Counted from the first letter of the stretch, positions 1 to 9,179 are shown. The stretch is 64,000 nucleotides of DNA from Candidatus Dormiibacterota bacterium (GCA_019245575.1 JAFARE010000015.1:1-64000); one strand, 5' to 3'. Program-made: numbers and translations. The notes: generated by a model from the letters alone, not told the origin.

Positions 1-2037
1 GAGCCGCTGTTCACCGACATGTTGCCCGACGGGCTCGCGTTCGTCGTGCTCGATGCGCCGGAGCTGGTGAGCATGGAGGAGGGGACCGGTGTCGTGCACA
101 CCGCCGCTGCATACGGTGTCGCTGACCTCGAGCTGTGCCAGCGAAAGGGCGTTGCCGTACGCCACGTCGTCGGGCTCGACGGGCGGTTCCTCGAGGGACA
201 GTCGCGGTACCGCGGGATGTTCGTGAAGGACGCCGACTCGCAGATCATCGACGATCTTCGCGCGTCAGGGAATCTGTACCGCGCCGAGACGATCCTGCAC
301 ACGTACCCGTTCTGCTGGCGATGCGAGACGCCATTGCTCTACTACGCGCTCAACTCGTGGTTCATCAAAACGACGGAGAAGAAGGAACAGCTGCTGGAGC
401 ACAACCGCAGCGTGAACTGGCAGCCCGCGCACATCCGCGATGGGCGCATGGGGAACTGGCTGGAGAACCTCGTCGACTGGAACCTCTCGCGCAGCCGGTA
501 CTGGGGCACGCCGCTGCCCATCTGGATCTGCGAAGGGTGCGACGAGCGCCGCTGCGTTGGCAGCGCGGCAGAGGTCGGCCTGACGGCGGACGACGACCTG
601 CACAAGCCGTTCATCGACGACGTCACGCTGGCCTGCGAGAAGTGCGGCGGCGTCATGCGCCGCGTCCCCGACGTCATCGACTGCTGGTACGACTCCGGCG
701 CGATGCCGTTCGCCCAGCGGCACTATCCCTTCGAGAACGAGGAGCGATTCGAGGTCACGCACCCCGCGGACTTCATCTGCGAAGGCGTCGACCAGACCCG
801 CGGCTGGTTCTTCTCGCTGCTCGCCGAAAGCACGCTGCTCTTCGACAAGACCGCATATCGCAACTGCCTGGTGGGCGGCCTCGTCGTCGACCGTCAGGGC
901 AAGAAGATGTCGAAGTCGCGCGGCAACGTGATCGACCCCGACACGGTGTTCAACGAGTTCGGCGCCGACGCAGCGCGTTGGTTCTTCTACGCCAGCGGCG
1001 CCCTCGCCGGCGAGTTGCGCGTCGGCCGTGAGGCCTTTCAGGACGTGGTGCGGCTCTTCATGCTCACGCTCTGGAACGTGTACTCGTTCTTCGTCACGTA
1101 CGCGGAGATAGACGGGTTCGACCCCGCGGCCGGGGAACCCGCGGTGGTGGAGCGCCCTGTGCTCGACCGTTGGTGCCTCGCGCGGCTGGCCGAGACGGTG
1201 GACACCGTGCGCGGCGCGATGGACCGATACGACGCGCAGCCTGCCACCCGCGCCATCGAGGAGTTCGTGGAGGATCTCTCCAAGTGGTACGTGCGCCGCT
1301 CCCGGCGCCGCTTCTGGAAGGGTGGCGCAGGCCAGCAGGCTGACACGCGGTCGGCCTACGCCACGCTGCACACGACGCTGCTCACCTTGTCGCGGCTGAT
1401 CGCGCCGCTGATGCCCTTCCTCGGAGAGCGCATGTACCGCAACCTCGCGGGGTTCGAGGGTGACCGCGGCGCCTTGCACGGTGCGCCCGACTCGGTGCAC
1501 CTCACCGACTACCCGGAGGCGCCGGGTGAGTGGCGAAACCCGGACATCCTGAGTGCGATGCGCCGTCTCCGCGAGCACGTGGAGGACGGACTCGCCGCGC
1601 GCAAGGAGGCCGGGGTCCGCGTGCGTCAGCCGCTGTCCGGTGCGACGCTGGCAGGCGAGCCGCTCGACCCGGACCTGGAATCCATCTTCGCCGACGAGCT
1701 CAACGTGAAGCGTGTGTCGTACGAGGCCCGGGTGGACGGCGGCGCGTTCGTCCGGCTCGACACCAACATCACCGAGGAGCTCCGGCTCGAGTGGCTTGCG
1801 CGTGAGCTGAGCCGCGCGGTCAACGACCTGCGCAAGAAGGCGGGACTGCGCGTCGAGGACCGGATCGAGCTGCTCATCGACGCCGACGGTGACGTGCGCA
1901 GGGCGGTGGACGCGAACCGGGACTACCTTGCGGGCGAGACACTCGCCACGGCGATCGAGTTTCGCCGTGGTGACGCGCTGGCCGAATGGGAGGGCGAGCT
2001 TGGAGGTGAGGCGTGCTGGCTGGGAGTGACGCGCTGA
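1..2037 (+). CDS. ileS: Isoleucyl-tRNA synthetase, C-terminal part (5' end outside window)
   Basis: Class I aminoacyl-tRNA synthetase that charges tRNA-Ile in the cytoplasm. The frame is open at base 1, so about the first third of the protein, including the HIGH motif, is missing. What is visible is the end of the CP1 editing domain (GTGVVHTAAAYG), a zinc-type knuckle CEGC...CEKCGG, DQTRGWFFSLL, and the KMSKS loop at bases 904-918, followed by an all-helical anticodon-binding domain. The C-terminal tail (VSYEARVDGGAFVRLD and onward) resembles the longer eukaryote-like IleRS group, and I do not see the C-terminal zinc finger of the E. coli type. It is the first visible gene of a run of ten + strand genes. 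The next gene, lspA, starts inside its last 25 bases. Confidence 0.97.
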   Translation, partial: EPLFTDMLPDGLAFVVLDAPELVSMEEGTGVVHTAAAYGVADLELCQRKGVAVRHVVGLDGRFLEGQSRYRGMFVKDADSQIIDDLRASGNLYRAETILHTYPFCWRCETPLLYYALNSWFIKTTEKKEQLLEHNRSVNWQPAHIRDGRMGNWLENLVDWNLSRSRYWGTPLPIWICEGCDERRCVGSAAEVGLTADDDLHKPFIDDVTLACEKCGGVMRRVPDVIDCWYDSGAMPFAQRHYPFENEERFEVTHPADFICEGVDQTRGWFFSLLAESTLLFDKTAYRNCLVGGLVVDRQGKKMSKSRGNVIDPDTVFNEFGADAARWFFYASGALAGELRVGREAFQDVVRLFMLTLWNVYSFFVTYAEIDGFDPAAGEPAVVERPVLDRWCLARLAETVDTVRGAMDRYDAQPATRAIEEFVEDLSKWYVRRSRRRFWKGGAGQQADTRSAYATLHTTLLTLSRLIAPLMPFLGERMYRNLAGFEGDRGALHGAPDSVHLTDYPEAPGEWRNPDILSAMRRLREHVEDGLAARKEAGVRVRQPLSGATLAGEPLDPDLESIFADELNVKRVSYEARVDGGAFVRLDTNITEELRLEWLARELSRAVNDLRKKAGLRVEDRIELLIDADGDVRRAVDANRDYLAGETLATAIEFRRGDALAEWEGELGGEACWLGVTR

Positions 2038-2507
2038 CGCAACCACCGCGAGCGGTGCGCGCGCGCAGCTACGCCGTCATCGTGGTCACCGCCGCGCTGG
2101 TGGTGGCGCTCGACCATCTGACCAAATGGCTCGTCGCCAGCAGGCTGCCGATCGGCGGCCAGGTGTGGGCCGGCGCGCCGGTGAGCATCACGCACGTGGT
2201 GAACCGCGGGGCTGCATTCGGCGTTCTGCCCCAGTTCCAGTGGCTGTACCTGGCGGTCGCGGCGATCGTCGTCGTGTACATCCTGCTCGCCGGCCACCGC
2301 TTCGGCACCACCTGGTACCGCCAGATGATGCTGGGGTTCATTCTCGGCGGGGCGATCTCCAACGGGGTCGACCGCCTGTTCCAGGGCTATGTCGTCGACT
2401 TCATCAACTTCCACTGGTGGCCGGTGTTCAATGTCGCCGACAGCGCCATCGTCATCGGAATCCTGGTGTCGATACTGACCTTCGGTGTGCGGCCGCGCAC
2501 AGCATGA
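2013..2507 (+). CDS. lspA: Lipoprotein signal peptidase (signal peptidase II)
   Basis: Membrane aspartyl protease that cleaves the signal peptide of diacylglyceryl-modified prolipoproteins. The 164-residue length is normal and four hydrophobic segments are visible. Catalytic Asp residues are expected at about 120 (SNGVDR) and 143 (NVADSAIV). The substrate-site motif VVNRGAAFGVL is intact. The start is GTG at 2013, chosen because TGGAGGTGAG (2001-2010) is a good ribosome-binding site directly upstream. It overlaps the end of ileS by 25 bases and ends in an ATGA overlap with the next gene, so it is translationally coupled on both sides. Confidence 0.95.
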   Translation: MLAGSDALTQPPRAVRARSYAVIVVTAALVVALDHLTKWLVASRLPIGGQVWAGAPVSITHVVNRGAAFGVLPQFQWLYLAVAAIVVVYILLAGHRFGTTWYRQMMLGFILGGAISNGVDRLFQGYVVDFINFHWWPVFNVADSAIVIGILVSILTFGVRPRTA

Positions 2508-3412
2508 TCACTGTGGCCGGCGAGCAGCGCCTCGACGTCTGGCTGGCTCGCGAACGCAGCATCACGCGCCACGCGGCGCGCACGCTGCTTGACGCGCGGT
2601 TGGTCCGCGTCAACGGCCGCGTGGCGAAACCCGGACAGCGGATCCACCCGGCGGACGTGGTCGAGGTGGATGATGCCGGCCCGGCGGAGCCGGTGCCGAT
2701 CCGCGCGGTTGAAGGCGGTGCGCCGCCGACTCTCGACGGGCTCATCGTGTACGAGGACGGCGCGCTCGCCGTCATCGACAAGCCGGCGGGGATGGTGGTG
2801 CACCCGGCGCCGGGACATCCAGCGGGCACGCTCGCCGACGCGCTGCGTGCGCGAGGGACGACATGGTCGCTGCTCGGCGGCGCGGAGCGGCCGGGCATCG
2901 TGCACCGGTTGGACCGCGACACCAGCGGGCTCCTCGTTGTGGCCAAGACCGAGGCGGCGCACCGTTCCCTCGCCGGGCAGCTGCGCGACCGCACCCTGGG
3001 ACGGACGTACTGGGCGGCGGTGCAGGGCGGCTTTCGCGAAGACAGCGGCACGGTCGACGCGCCGGTCGGGCGCGATCCCCGCAATCGCAAGCGGATGGCC
3101 GTGCTCGACGGCGGGCGCGGCGCGGTCACCGACTTCCGGGTTGCCGAACGCATCGGAGACGTGACCGTGCTGACGCTGAGCCTGCGCACGGGGCGCACGC
3201 ATCAGATCCGGGTGCACCTCGCGTACATCAGGCGGCCGGTGGTGGGTGACTCCGTGTACGGCCGGGCGGACAGCGGGCCGGGGCGCCTTGCGCTGCACGC
3301 GTCGCAGTTGCGATTCAGCCATCCGAGCGACGGCGTCGAGCGCACGTTCACGTCGCATCCTCCGCCCGAGCTCGCCGAGTGGATCGACGCTCTGCGCGCG
3401 GCGCGGTCATGA
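2504..3412 (+). CDS. RluA/RluD-family 23S rRNA pseudouridine synthase
   Basis: Converts specific uridines in 23S rRNA to pseudouridine. The 302-residue protein has an N-terminal S4 RNA-binding domain (about residues 1-60, with RLVRVNGRVAKPGQ) followed by the catalytic domain. The active-site motif HRLDRDTSGLLVVAKT is present with the catalytic Asp at about 137, as is the C-terminal RTGRTHQIRVHL. The ATG at 2504 overlaps the lspA stop (ATGA). The frame is open further upstream, but that stretch lies inside lspA and is not homologous. The lspA-rluD order is common in bacteria. Which uridines are modified cannot be read from sequence alone. Confidence 0.93.
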   Translation: MITVAGEQRLDVWLARERSITRHAARTLLDARLVRVNGRVAKPGQRIHPADVVEVDDAGPAEPVPIRAVEGGAPPTLDGLIVYEDGALAVIDKPAGMVVHPAPGHPAGTLADALRARGTTWSLLGGAERPGIVHRLDRDTSGLLVVAKTEAAHRSLAGQLRDRTLGRTYWAAVQGGFREDSGTVDAPVGRDPRNRKRMAVLDGGRGAVTDFRVAERIGDVTVLTLSLRTGRTHQIRVHLAYIRRPVVGDSVYGRADSGPGRLALHASQLRFSHPSDGVERTFTSHPPPELAEWIDALRAARS

Positions 3413-4023
3413 GCGAGCAGCTCGGCGCGACGAGCGCCGGTCGCGGGCTCCTCATCGTCCTGTCCGGTCCGAGCGGCGTGGGCAAGGACACGGTGCTGCG
3501 CGAGCTGTTCCAGCTCGATCCATCGTTGCACTACAGCGTGTCCTTCACCACGCGCCGGCCGCGTCCGGACGAAGAGGAAGGGAGGTCCTACTCGTTCGTC
3601 GACGACTCGACCTTCGACGCGATGATCGCGCGGGAAGAGTTCCTGGAATGGGCGAACATCTTCACACACCGCTATGGCACGTCGCTCGAGCGCGTCCGCG
3701 ACGCGTTGGGACGCGGCGAGGACATCGTGCTGAAGATCGACGTCCAGGGTGCCGCGAGCGTGCGCCGGCGCATGGGCGGCGACGCCACCTTCATCTTCCT
3801 GCTGCCGCCGAGCAGGGACGAGCTGCGTCGGCGGCTCGTGGAGCGCGCCACCGAGGATCCCGACGGCCTGGAGCGGCGCTGGGACACCGCGGTCGAGGAG
3901 CTGGCCGAGCAGGACAAGTACGATCACTGCGTGGTGAACGACGACGTGCGCCGGGCGGCGCGCGAGATCCTGGGCATCATCCAGGCGGAGCGCGCGGCTC
4001 GCCGCACGGGCGCGGGCGCATGA
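3409..4023 (+). CDS. gmk: Guanylate kinase
   Basis: Phosphorylates GMP to GDP with ATP. The protein has 204 residues from the ATG at 3409, which overlaps the preceding stop (ATGA). The P-loop GPSGVGKDT is at about residues 20-28. The GMP-binding region follows with SFTTRRPRPDEEEG and YSFV, and the typical gmk motif EFLEWANIFTHRYGT is intact. It precedes coaC by a 4-base overlap. In many bacteria rpoZ lies between gmk and coaBC, and no rpoZ is present here. Confidence 0.96.
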   Translation: MSEQLGATSAGRGLLIVLSGPSGVGKDTVLRELFQLDPSLHYSVSFTTRRPRPDEEEGRSYSFVDDSTFDAMIAREEFLEWANIFTHRYGTSLERVRDALGRGEDIVLKIDVQGAASVRRRMGGDATFIFLLPPSRDELRRRLVERATEDPDGLERRWDTAVEELAEQDKYDHCVVNDDVRRAAREILGIIQAERAARRTGAGA

Positions 4024-4583
4024 GCCCCGCACTCGACTCCCGCAGCGTGCTCGTGTCGGTGGGGGGCAGCGTCGCCGCGTACAAGGCGTGTGCTGTTGTC
4101 ACCGAGCTGCGCCGCCGCGGCGCGGAGGTGCGCGTGGCGATGACGCATGCGGCCACGCGGCTGGTCACGCCGGTGCTGCTGCGCGCGTTGAGCGGTCACC
4201 CGGTGCTCGCCGACCTGTGGACGCCGGATGCGGTGGAACCGGGTCATGGCATGGGTCACCTCGAGCTCGGCGCGTGGGCGCACGTCAATGTCGTCGTCGC
4301 CGCGTCGGCCGATCTGATCGCGCGGCTCGCTCTCGGTTTCGGCGACGACGCGGTCGCCGCAACCGCGCTGGCGTCGCGCGCCCCGCTGCTGGTCGCGCCG
4401 GCGATGGAGGGCGCCATGTGGGAGCACCCCGCGACACAGGCGAACGTGGCAACACTGACCGCGCGCGGGGCGACAATCCTCGGCCCTGTGCGCGGCCGCC
4501 TCGCCAGCGGCAGGGAGGACTCCGGCCGCATGCTGGAGCCGGACGCGATCGTGGCGGCAGTCGAGCAGGCACTTGGCGGCTGA
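4020..4583 (+). CDS. coaC: Phosphopantothenoylcysteine decarboxylase domain protein (separate CoaC)
   Basis: Flavoprotein of the HFCD family that decarboxylates phosphopantothenoylcysteine in coenzyme A synthesis. At 187 residues it corresponds to the N-terminal half of the usual fused CoaBC (Dfp). The FMN-binding start VGGSVAAYKA and the active-site region MGHLELGAWA (catalytic His) are visible. Two positions differ from the E. coli-type enzyme. The PxMNxxMW motif reads PAMEGAMW, and the position of the redox Cys in the flap (usually LACG) reads LASG. Variants of this kind may be lineage-typical. The start is an ATGA overlap with gmk, and the end overlaps the TTG start of coaB by 11 bases. 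Confidence 0.9.
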   Translation: MSPALDSRSVLVSVGGSVAAYKACAVVTELRRRGAEVRVAMTHAATRLVTPVLLRALSGHPVLADLWTPDAVEPGHGMGHLELGAWAHVNVVVAASADLIARLALGFGDDAVAATALASRAPLLVAPAMEGAMWEHPATQANVATLTARGATILGPVRGRLASGREDSGRMLEPDAIVAAVEQALGG

Positions 4584-5241
4584 GGCGTACTGGCTCGACG
4601 GCGCGCGAGTCGTCGTCACCGCGGGGGGAACACGGGAGCCGATCGACCCGGTGCGCTACGTCGGCAATCGCAGCAGCGGCAAGATGGGCAACGCGCTTGC
4701 CGTCGCCGCGGCAGCAGCAGGCGCGCACACCACGCTCATCACCGCGGCGCAGCCCGAGCCGGCCCTCGAGGGCATCGAGGTGGTGGGCGTCGACACCGCA
4801 GCGCAGATGCACGCGGCGCTGCTCGAGTGGCTTCCGGGCGCGCGCATCCTGATGATGGCGGCGGCGGTGGCCGACTACCGGCCGGGGCGCACCTCGCCCG
4901 TCAAGATCAAGAAGGGCAGCGGTCCGTGGACGCTGGAGCTGGAGCCGACTGAGGACATCCTGCAGTCGCTGCACGCATCCGGCGTGCGCGACGGTGTGTT
5001 CGTGGTCGGCTTCGCCGCGGAGACAGGCGACCTCGAGGCCAACGCCCACGCCAAGCTGCACGCCAAGCACCTGGATTTGATCGTGGTGAACGACGTGGGC
5101 CGGAGCGACATCGCGATGGGCTCCGACTACAACGAGGTCACCGTCCTCGACGAGCACGGCGTGGTGGACCGCCTCGCGCGTGCGCCGAAGCACGACATCG
5201 CGGCAGCGATCCTCGCCATCGTGCGCACGCGGCTGCGGTGA
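4573..5241 (+). CDS. coaB: Phosphopantothenate-cysteine ligase (separate CoaB)
   Basis: Joins phosphopantothenate to cysteine, the step before CoaC. It is 222 residues long and matches the C-terminal half of CoaBC. The signature GGTREPIDPVRYVGNRSSGK (nucleotide and dimer region) comes immediately after the start, followed by MMAAAVADYRP and the lysine-rich KIKKGSG. The start is a TTG at 4573, in a different frame from coaC. The alternative is a frameshift that has split a single coaBC gene, but both halves are complete and the overlap is short, so two coupled genes is the simpler reading. The stop overlaps the GTG of priA (GTGA). Confidence 0.9.
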   Translation: MAAEAYWLDGARVVVTAGGTREPIDPVRYVGNRSSGKMGNALAVAAAAAGAHTTLITAAQPEPALEGIEVVGVDTAAQMHAALLEWLPGARILMMAAAVADYRPGRTSPVKIKKGSGPWTLELEPTEDILQSLHASGVRDGVFVVGFAAETGDLEANAHAKLHAKHLDLIVVNDVGRSDIAMGSDYNEVTVLDEHGVVDRLARAPKHDIAAAILAIVRTRLR

Positions 5242-7235
5242 GCTTCGCGGCCGTCGTACCGGAGACGCGCGCGCTGCTGCCGCGCGACCTGTACACGTAC
5301 GCGATCCCTGAGAGCATCGAGCACGCGGTGCTGCCCGGCGTGCGCGTCGAGGTGCCGTTCGGCAGGCGGTCCATCCTCGGCTATGTCGTCGAGCGGCAGG
5401 ACACGACAGAGCAGGGCGACGTCAAGCCGATCGCCGCGGTCGTCGACGACGCGCCGCTTCTGCCCGGCCATCACGTGGTCCTGGCGCGCCGGATCGCCGC
5501 GCATTACTGCGCGCCGCTCGGCGAGGTGATCCGCGCGATGCTGCCGAGCCGCATCCGCTCGCAGACCAGCGCCTCGCGCCGCTCCGGCCCGCGCTCGGTG
5601 TCGCGCGCGCTCGAGGAGGCGCGCGCCGAGCGCGAGCCCAGCGTCGCGCCCCTCTTGACCGACGCGCAGCGAGCCGCCGCGGCGCCGCTGCTGGAGTCGA
5701 TCGCGCAGCGGGTGCACCGCCGCGTGCTGCTGCACGGCGTCACCGGGAGCGGCAAGACCGAGGTGTATCTCGCGGCAATCGACGCGGCGCTGCAGCGCGG
5801 CCAGGGCGCGATCGTGCTTGTGCCCGAGATCGCGCTCACCCCGCAGATGATCCAGCGCTTCGCGGCGCGTTTTCCCGGGCGGATCGCGGTGCTGCATTCG
5901 GCCCTGACGGAGGCGGAGCGGGCCGCCGAGTGGCGGCGCATCCGCAGCGGCGACCTCGACGTGGTGGTGGGGTCGCGCAGCGCCGTGTTCGCACCCGTGC
6001 CGTCGCTGGGCGTGGTCGTGGTGGACGAGGAGGACTCGTCGGCGTACAAGCAGGACCGCGTGCCCCGGTACCACGCCGCCGAGGTGGCGCTCATGCTGGG
6101 CGAGCTGACCGGCGCGGCGGTGGTGCTGGGCAGCGCGACCCCGCGTGTCGAGACGTACTTCCGCGCCCACGGCGGTGACCTGGAGCTGGCTGCGCTGCCG
6201 GCGCGCATCACCGGACGGCCGCTGCCGCCGATCGAGGTGGTGGACCTGCGCGACGAGCTCGCCGCGGGCAACCGCAGCCCGCTGTCGCTGTCGCTGCAGC
6301 GCGCGCTTCGCGAGTGCCACGAGACAGACGGCCAGTCCATCCTCTTCCTCAACCGTCGCGGCACGGCGACGGTGCTCCTCTGCAGGACGTGCGGCGCCGC
6401 GCTGACGTGCAGGAACTGCAGCGTGTCGCTGGTGCACCACGCCTCGCGCGCCAGCTGCGACTGTCACTACTGCGGGCTCACGGTCCCGCTGCCCGACGCG
6501 TGCCCTGCGTGCGGCTCGCGCGCGATCCGTGGCATGGGCATGGGCACCGAGCGCCTGGAGAACGAGGTCCGGGCAATGTTCCCCGAGCTGCGCATCCTGC
6601 GCATGGACCGCGACACCACGCAGAGCCGTGACGCGTACTTCGACCTCTACGAGCGCTTCCGCCGTCACGATGCTGACTGCATGATCGGGACGCAGATGGT
6701 GGCCAAGGGCTGGGACCTGGGCAACGTGCGTCTCGTGGGCATCGTCAACGCCGATTCGTCGCTGCACTTTCCCGACTACCGCAGCGGCGAGGCGACCTTC
6801 TCGCTGCTCACCCAGGTCGCGGGACGGGCCGGCCGCGGAGACGAGCCGGCGCGCGTGATCCTGCAGACCTACACACCCGACCACTACGCGGTGCGCCACG
6901 CGACCACGCATGACTACCTGAGCTTCGCGCGGCAGGAGATCCGTGTTCGCCGCGACCTGCGCTTTCCGCCGTACGCGCGACTCTGTGTGTGCACGTTCAC
7001 GCATCGCAGCGACACCGCAGCTGAGCAGGAAGCGCGCGGGGCGGCGCTCCGGCTCTCTGGTAGACTGGACGCCGGCGACGGGCTCGACGTCCTCGGCCCG
7101 ACGCCCGCCTTCCTGCACCGGTTGCGCGGCCAATTTCGCTGGCAGTTCACGGTACGGGGACAGGCAATCGAGAGGGCGTTTGCGCATCTTCCTCGGGAGC
7201 GGGGCTGGAGCATCGACGTCGACCCCGCGCCATAG
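5238..7235 (+). CDS. priA: Primosomal protein N' (replication restart helicase PriA)
   Basis: Superfamily 2 3'-to-5' helicase that reloads the replisome at stalled forks. The protein has 665 residues. The order is an N-terminal 3' DNA-binding domain, Walker A GVTGSGKTEVY (about residues 168-178), and a Walker B region VVVDEEDSSAYKQ. A zinc module of eight cysteines follows from about residue 380 (CRTCG, CRNC, CDCHYCG, CPACG), inserted in the helicase domain as in the family. The C-terminal motif GTQMVAKGWDL is present. GTG start in a 4-base overlap with coaB. The gmk-coaBC-priA-def-fmt order is a widespread cluster. Confidence 0.96.
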   Translation: MSFAAVVPETRALLPRDLYTYAIPESIEHAVLPGVRVEVPFGRRSILGYVVERQDTTEQGDVKPIAAVVDDAPLLPGHHVVLARRIAAHYCAPLGEVIRAMLPSRIRSQTSASRRSGPRSVSRALEEARAEREPSVAPLLTDAQRAAAAPLLESIAQRVHRRVLLHGVTGSGKTEVYLAAIDAALQRGQGAIVLVPEIALTPQMIQRFAARFPGRIAVLHSALTEAERAAEWRRIRSGDLDVVVGSRSAVFAPVPSLGVVVVDEEDSSAYKQDRVPRYHAAEVALMLGELTGAAVVLGSATPRVETYFRAHGGDLELAALPARITGRPLPPIEVVDLRDELAAGNRSPLSLSLQRALRECHETDGQSILFLNRRGTATVLLCRTCGAALTCRNCSVSLVHHASRASCDCHYCGLTVPLPDACPACGSRAIRGMGMGTERLENEVRAMFPELRILRMDRDTTQSRDAYFDLYERFRRHDADCMIGTQMVAKGWDLGNVRLVGIVNADSSLHFPDYRSGEATFSLLTQVAGRAGRGDEPARVILQTYTPDHYAVRHATTHDYLSFARQEIRVRRDLRFPPYARLCVCTFTHRSDTAAEQEARGAALRLSGRLDAGDGLDVLGPTPAFLHRLRGQFRWQFTVRGQAIERAFAHLPRERGWSIDVDPAP

Positions 7236-7255
7236 CGACCATCCGGAGGATTCCC

Positions 7256-7765
7256 TTGCCGGTACTGCCGATTGTTGTGACCGCGGATCACAACGCCGTG
7301 CTCACCACGAAGGCGACGCGTGTGCCGCGCGTCGATGAGGGCGTGCGCCGCTTGATGGACGACATGGTCGAGACCATGTTCGCCGCGAACGGCGTGGGCC
7401 TCGCCGCGCCACAGGTGAACGTGCCGCTGCGCGTCATCGTGCTGCGCGTCGACAACCAGATCTATCAGCTCGCCAACCCCGAGATGGTGCGCTGCCAGGG
7501 CGAGCAGACGGGAATGGAAGGATGTCTCTCGGTTCCGGGGCTCATCGGTGAGGTGACGCGCTGCGAGCGCGTCGTGGCCAAGGGCGTGAACCGCCACGGC
7601 AAGGAGATCCGCATCAAAGGTGACGGGCTGCTTGCCCGCGCCGTCCAGCACGAGATCGATCACCTCGACGGGGTTCTGTTCACGTCGAAGGTGAACGAGG
7701 GCACGCTGCGCGAGGTCGAGCTCGCCACTGAAGCAGCATCGCCGGAGGTCGTCAGCGCCGTCTGA
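7256..7765 (+). CDS. def: Peptide deformylase
   Basis: Metalloprotease that removes the formyl group from new N-terminal methionines. All three family motifs are present in the 169-residue protein: GVGLAAPQ, EGCLSVPG (metal-binding Cys) and QHEIDHLDG (metal-binding His residues and catalytic Glu). The start is TTG at 7256, supported by GGAGGA at 7245-7250. It lies 20 bases after priA and 25 bases before fmt, the functional partner that adds the formyl group. Confidence 0.96.
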   Translation: MPVLPIVVTADHNAVLTTKATRVPRVDEGVRRLMDDMVETMFAANGVGLAAPQVNVPLRVIVLRVDNQIYQLANPEMVRCQGEQTGMEGCLSVPGLIGEVTRCERVVAKGVNRHGKEIRIKGDGLLARAVQHEIDHLDGVLFTSKVNEGTLREVELATEAASPEVVSAV

Positions 7766-7790
7766 CGCGGCGCCCGCCGAGCGCCCGCGT

Positions 7791-8699
7791 ATGAGGGTCG
7801 TCTTCATGGGTACGGCGGAGTTTGCGGTGCCATCGCTGCGCGAGTGCGCGTCGCATCACGAGGTGGTGCTCGCCGTGACGCAGCCGGACCGTCCCGGGAG
7901 CCGCGGCGTCCCGGCGGCGCGGCCGGTTCGAGACGCCGCTCATCGGCTGGGCATCCCGGTGCTGGCGCCGCAGCGCATACGCGGCGAGGACGCGGTGCGC
8001 GGCGTGCTGGACGCGGCGCCTGAGTGCGTCGTCGTCGCGGCTTATGGCCAGATCGTGCCGAAATCTCTGCTGGATGCGCCTCGCTTCGGCGCGGTCAACG
8101 TCCACGCGTCATTGCTGCCGCGATGGCGGGGCGCGGCGCCGGTGGCGCATGCGATCCTCGCCGGCGACGAGGAGACCGGCGTCTCCATCATGCGCATGGA
8201 GGCCGGCCTCGACACCGGCCCCGTCTATCTCTCCGCGCCGGTCACGATCTCCGCAGATGCGACCACGCCCATGCTCACGCGTGCGTTGAGCACGCTCGGC
8301 TCCCAGCTGCTCATCGACGTGCTCGCCGCCCTTGCGCGGGGGGAAGCGCGGCCAGAGCCGCAGCCGGCGGAGGGCGTCACGCAGGCGCCGTCGCTTCGCC
8401 GCGAGGACGGCGTGCTGGAGTGGGAGACGTGCAGCGCACTCGACGTCGACCGGCGCGTGCGCGCGCTGCAGCCATGGCCGGGTGTCACGCTTCCCCTGGC
8501 GGGCACGCGTGTCCGCATTGTGGCCGGCGCGGTGTGCGATGACGATGGCATCGGGTACTCGCCGGGCGAGATCGTGCGCGTCGAGGGTGAGTGCGCCGTC
8601 GTCGCGGCAAAGCCGGGGCTGTATCGCGTGGACACGGTGCTCCCGCCCGGTTCCCGGCAGATGACGGCGGCCGCCTACCTCAGAGGCCGGCGCCGATGA
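7791..8699 (+). CDS. fmt: Methionyl-tRNA formyltransferase
   Basis: Transfers formyl from 10-formyl-tetrahydrofolate to Met-tRNA-fMet for translation initiation. The 302-residue protein has the catalytic motif HASLLPRWRGAAPV in the Rossmann-like N-terminal domain and GLDTGPVY further on, then the C-terminal OB-like tRNA-binding domain from about residue 200. ATG start at 7791. The stop overlaps the smpB start (ATGA). Confidence 0.96.
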   Translation: MRVVFMGTAEFAVPSLRECASHHEVVLAVTQPDRPGSRGVPAARPVRDAAHRLGIPVLAPQRIRGEDAVRGVLDAAPECVVVAAYGQIVPKSLLDAPRFGAVNVHASLLPRWRGAAPVAHAILAGDEETGVSIMRMEAGLDTGPVYLSAPVTISADATTPMLTRALSTLGSQLLIDVLAALARGEARPEPQPAEGVTQAPSLRREDGVLEWETCSALDVDRRVRALQPWPGVTLPLAGTRVRIVAGAVCDDDGIGYSPGEIVRVEGECAVVAAKPGLYRVDTVLPPGSRQMTAAAYLRGRRR

Positions 8700-9169
8700 G
8701 CAGGACCGCGCCCACGGACCCGGTGCTGTCGCGCAACCGCCGGGCCACGCACGAATACCACGTCATCGAGACGTTCGAGGCCGGCGTCGCTCTCACCGGC
8801 ACCGAGGTGAAGTCACTCCGCGCGGGACGCGTGCAGCTGCGCGATGGCTACGTGCGCATCGAGAACGGTGAGGCGTGGCTCCTGCAGGTGAACATCTCGC
8901 ACTACGAGCAGGGCAACCGCAACAACCCCGACCCCAACCGGCGGCGCAAGCTCCTACTGCACCGGCGCGAGATCGAGTACCTCGACGGCAAGGTGCGCAC
9001 GCAGGGCCTCACCGTCGTGCCGCTGCGCATGTACCTGCTGCGCAACCACGTGAAGGTTGAGATCGCGCTGGTGCGCGGCAAGAAGCTCTGGGACAAGCGC
9101 CAGGACGTGGCCCGCCGCGATGCGCAGCGGGAGATGGAGCGCGCCGCAGCGCGAACGCTGCGCTCCTGA
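8696..9169 (+). CDS. smpB: SsrA-binding protein SmpB
   Basis: Small RNA-binding protein that brings tmRNA to stalled ribosomes. It has 157 residues. The oligonucleotide-binding fold is recognisable from RATHEYHVIETFEAGVALTG, then EVKSLRAGRVQLRDGY, and the C-terminal tail carries the typical KKLWDKRQD-like segment (GKKLWDKRQDVARRDAQREM) that mimics the codon-anticodon region. The frame is open upstream, but the ATG at 8696 overlapping the fmt stop is the start that matches family length. It is the last gene of the leading + strand run. ssrA itself lies 1.8 kb downstream. Confidence 0.96.
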   Translation: MSRTAPTDPVLSRNRRATHEYHVIETFEAGVALTGTEVKSLRAGRVQLRDGYVRIENGEAWLLQVNISHYEQGNRNNPDPNRRRKLLLHRREIEYLDGKVRTQGLTVVPLRMYLLRNHVKVEIALVRGKKLWDKRQDVARRDAQREMERAAARTLRS

Positions 9170-9179
9170 TCCGAGCTGG

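Noticed and set aside
265-2046. 593-codon open frame antisense to ileS
   Set aside because: Low-stop shadow of a GC-rich gene. No domain, no start signal, and ileS on the other strand is clearly the real gene.
5127-7187. 686-codon open frame antisense to priA
   Set aside because: Antisense shadow. priA has all family motifs on the + strand.
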